From Onchocerca lupi (Eukaryota > Nematoda > Chromadorea > Rhabditida > Onchocercidae), in the NCBI GenBank assembly GCA_028564675.1, contig JAOVVO010000350.1, positions 17,981 through 81,980 on the forward strand: a stretch of 64,000 nucleotides of DNA, in the 5' to 3' direction. The translations under genes and the position numbers were made by a program. Under the pieces are notes generated by a model that searched no databases, was not told where the DNA came from, and saw only the letters and a program-made list of their open reading frames with translations. Position 1 is the stretch's first letter. Every line of letters begins with the position of its first letter. Shown here in pieces: positions 62,201 through 64,000 of the stretch.

Positions 62201-63208
62201 GATTAGTTTTAAGTTTCATTGATTGATTATCAGTCACTTCTTTTATGTACCACAAAAAGACTAGAAGTATGAACTGTAAAGGTGAAATAGCTTCTAAGAA
62301 AGATATGATTGTTATGTAGAATATTACACTTGATACCGGAATTGGGCTGTTGAAGAAACTATAGTTAGCTGCTACATAACCATATCACATATGTATTTAC
62401 ATTCACAAAGAATTTGTTTAAAAGTTTGTTGATGTGAATTAAAATGGAAAAAGTAGACAAGGAAGCGAATCAAACTGCTGCATGGATTTTAAATTAGATT
62501 TTTTTATTATAGTAATTTCAAGCATTATCAGCTATTTATTTGTTTTGCTAAGCCCACACTCACTATATTCATACTATATAGCTATTCCTTTTTGCTCTGA
62601 TTATCATCCAATCATAATTTTTCCGATTTTACAGGATGATTTCTCATTTTTTAATTTATAGGAATCAGAATGAAAGAGAAATGTATTTTTAATAAAATTA
62701 AGTGCTGAGGAGTTTGAAAAGTAACACCTGTTCGAAGGATGAGGATGTGTAAAAGATAAAATATATGCACGCTTATATACTCCTTCTGAGCAGACATTTA
62801 CTGCTGCTTTATCTATATTCTGTTCTCATTTCATATTTTATTATTTATTTCGTTGTTTCATGTGTATTTGTTGTTTTTGCATCAAAGATAAAGAATATAC
62901 ATGCTTTCAAAGGTTTTGTGTTTTAGAAAATCTCAGTGTAATGTGTAATAATTTTGACATTGCGACTGCTTAATTTAAGCTGTTTATTTAGTTGGCCATT
63001 ACTCTGTAATATATTGTTTCTGTAAAAGCGCTACTTACGTTTTTTTTTATAGGATTCGGGGACGGTAGATGCGGAAACTTGTCATGATGCCGAAATGGAA
63101 ATTAAAAATTGTTCATCAATTGGTGAAGCAGTAATTATCCTCAAGCATTTGTTTGGTTTTTGTTTGGAGCAAGGATTTATTGCAGCTAAAGCTCTTAGTG
63201 ATAAAAAG
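44217..63208 (+). CDS. klp-12: KIF21-family kinesin (kinesin-4), 5' part
   Basis: Microtubule plus-end motor that limits axonal microtubule growth; the gene continues past the right edge. Twenty-four exons: 44217-44251, 44508-44583, 44701-44847, 45084-45272, 45412-45543, 45705-45833, 45927-46118, 46254-46375, 46486-46588, 46674-46766, 46921-46989, 47248-47398, 47470-47557, 47702-47943, 48111-48254, 48430-48533, 48653-48725, 48991-49199, 49329-49426, 49623-49731, 49845-49988, 50071-50175, 50496-50645, 63053-63208 (about 1020 codons). The motor domain has the P-loop GQTGSGKT (about 85-92), switch I NEQSSRSH (213-220) and switch II DLAGSE (273-278). HFVDLAGSERLKRTGATGDR and DYVETLNTLKYANRAKDIKNK match KIF21. 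Coiled coils and an acidic stretch (DEDDEDIEIENE) follow. The last exon (GTVDAETCHDAEMEIKN, HLFGFCLEQGFIAAKAL) matches the KIF21 regulatory helices before the WD40 domain, which must lie further right. The end of exon 6 is uncertain (three in-phase donors), as is the acceptor of exon 17. Confidence 0.95.
49768..49832 (+). repeat. short tandem duplication in a klp-12 intron
   Basis: ATGATTCGTTTTGTTGATCA and ATGAATCGTTTTGTTGATCA head two adjacent units, each followed by an A run and TAA. They lie within the intron 49732-49844. Confidence 0.85.
52751..52889 (-). other. possible minus-strand terminal exon
   Basis: After an acceptor (GGATTTCAG, minus strand) at 52890-52898, 46 codons stay open to a TAA at 52753-52751 (SSSETTIPNLAARRSLVRIS ... 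EESTSS). Its serine-rich, charged composition looks more coding than the surroundings. It needs a partner exon ending in phase 2, which I did not find; the nested gene at 53335-54366 ends in its own stop. It could be a 3' exon of a longer isoform or chance. Confidence 0.25.
53202..53291 (+). repeat. 45 bp tandem duplication
   Basis: Two units of about 45 bp start TTCATGTGGAATG and TCCATGTGGAATG and both end GGTTGATTAATTTC, with few differences. They lie just downstream (about 44 bases) of the stop codon of the nested minus-strand gene, probably in its 3' UTR. Confidence 0.9.
53335..54366 (-). CDS. nested small protein with two membrane segments, unrecognised
   Basis: Minus-strand gene inside a klp-12 intron. 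Three exons (54366-54325, 53910-53797, 53520-53335) all meet in phase 0 with good donors (AAAG|GTATC, ACAG|GTTATT) and acceptors (TTTTAG, TTTTAAG), giving 113 residues. Residues 1-52 are polar and basic, rich in Ser and Arg (MSEEYRRSSSILVK, then SSISVQKRTSRTSIGGQ). Two hydrophobic segments follow: about 53-73 (LFLCIVGSLLSFSICVWLTVF) and 82-100 (LLFAAGAALCSLLFAVLAA), joined by a short polar loop (SQDIRWRR), then a basic tail. This looks like a hairpin-type membrane protein with a cytosolic N-terminus. I do not recognise a family. An AAACAG lies just before CACCCCATG and could be a trans-splice acceptor. The consistent frame through three exons argues against chance, but there is no homology support. 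Confidence 0.6.
54574..54609. repeat. 36 bp perfect palindrome
   Basis: TTTTCCATACATATATAT is followed by its exact reverse complement, forming an uninterrupted 36 bp inverted repeat with an AT core. It lies about 210 bases upstream of the nested minus-strand gene start. Confidence 0.97.
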
Positions 63209-64000
63209 GTTGGTGTTTAAACCTTGTTTGCATAATTTGATGAGTCATCCAAAACTACGAATAAATTGATTTGGTCTTCCAAAACTTGTCATCTTGCACA
63301 TATTATTAGCATTATGTCAAAGACGTATTCGGATTACGTAATTGTGGTGTGTTTGGATAGATGTGTGGAGAAATCAGCTGGATCATGGCTTTATAAAGGG
63401 GAGTCATGACTATCAGAAGGTTGAGTAGTAGAGACTTCATAGCAAAAAGTAATGGCAATCATGAGAATCTGACATGAGCTTATTAGGGTCAGTCCAGTAT
63501 AGTATTTAGGGTTTTCTCTGACAAAAGAAAAAAAAAAAAAAGAAAAAGAACCTCATTAAGTTTACTATAGTACGGTCAGTGAAGAAATATAACAACCGCT
63601 TTTGCATGACAACTGAGCTACAATTTTTTGTTGTAATCTTTGGCAAATTTAATATTAATTTTAAGGCTTAAACTCTTGCATTGATAATAAGAATTTTTTC
63701 ACTTTGTTTTCTGATAAATTATTTTCAGTAATGTAGAGGTATTCTAAATAACTGTTTACTCGGGAAACTTCGTTTCAAACTGAAATTTTTTGAATAAACT
63801 GGTTAATCTTGCTCTTCAACCTATAGAACTTGACTAGTTCCTTCAAGTCATTGTTTTAGAATATTGTTTCGATCTTTAAAGAATCAGAAATGATATGAAT
63901 TAAATGCTACGCTAGATAAACAAATTGAATTCTTGATGTTAAACTGCTTATATTTATTATTTACCTTTTTGTTTCTTTTTGTCTTAGTATTATATATATA

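Larger units (their letters stand above)
50646..63052 (+). other. 12.4 kb intron of klp-12
   Basis: Both flanking exons are phase 0 and the proteins on each side are adjacent in KIF21, so this is one intron unless small exons are missed. Other klp-12 introns are mostly 40-350 bp. It carries the nested minus-strand gene (53335-54366), a possible further minus-strand exon (52751-52889), a 45 bp tandem repeat, a 36 bp palindrome, TA runs (58292-58306, 58929-58942) and a GA run near 61605-61619. The rest is AT-rich with no exon I can support. Confidence 0.75.

Overview
This window is genomic DNA from a nematode. It is AT-rich and split by many short introns, most of them GT-AG with the worm-type acceptor TTTCAG. 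All eight confident genes have clear Caenorhabditis elegans or animal counterparts. Several start codons sit just after an unpaired TTTCAG-like acceptor, as expected for spliced-leader trans-splicing, and an exact copy of the nematode SL1 leader lies at 32167-32188. Large introns and intergenic gaps suggest a parasitic clade III (spirurid or filarial-like) worm rather than Caenorhabditis; that placement is inference.

Layout. 328-4825 (+): the 3' third of the L-type calcium channel egl-19 (repeat IV to the C-terminus). 6631-8371 (+): AIMP2, a scaffold of the multi-tRNA-synthetase complex. 9013-9956 (+): mitochondrial ribosomal protein mS25 (mrps-25). 11009-13382 (+): an ABHD14-type alpha/beta hydrolase. 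17053-24027 (+): the high-affinity choline transporter cho-1, with a 3.5 kb first intron. 26350-27747 (-): the cysteine string protein dnj-14, convergent with cho-1. 29437-34083: a decayed Helitron with helicase remnants, which carries a 531 bp solo LTR that in turn contains the SL1 sequence. 36780-39371 (+): iodotyrosine deiodinase (sup-18 type). 44217 to past the right edge (+): a KIF21-family kinesin (klp-12) with a 12.4 kb intron (50646-63052). Inside that intron, on the minus strand, is a small unrecognised gene for a protein with two membrane segments (53335-54366).

Several genes serve neuromuscular function: egl-19 (muscle and neuronal calcium entry), cho-1 (choline uptake for acetylcholine synthesis), dnj-14 (synaptic vesicle chaperone), sup-18 (in C. 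elegans a modulator of a muscle potassium channel) and klp-12 (axonal microtubule control). AIMP2, mrps-25 and ABHD14 lie head to tail and could be co-transcribed.

The most interesting structure is the nested transposon at 29.4-34.1 kb: a Helitron split by a TG...CA solo LTR with a 5 bp target duplication, whose sense strand carries all 22 nt of SL1 with no splice donor after it. This looks like a retroelement whose LTR captured the leader of a trans-spliced RNA. Other points are a duplicated splice acceptor plus pore-exon start in egl-19, two GC-AG introns, and a possible alternative first exon for ABHD14.
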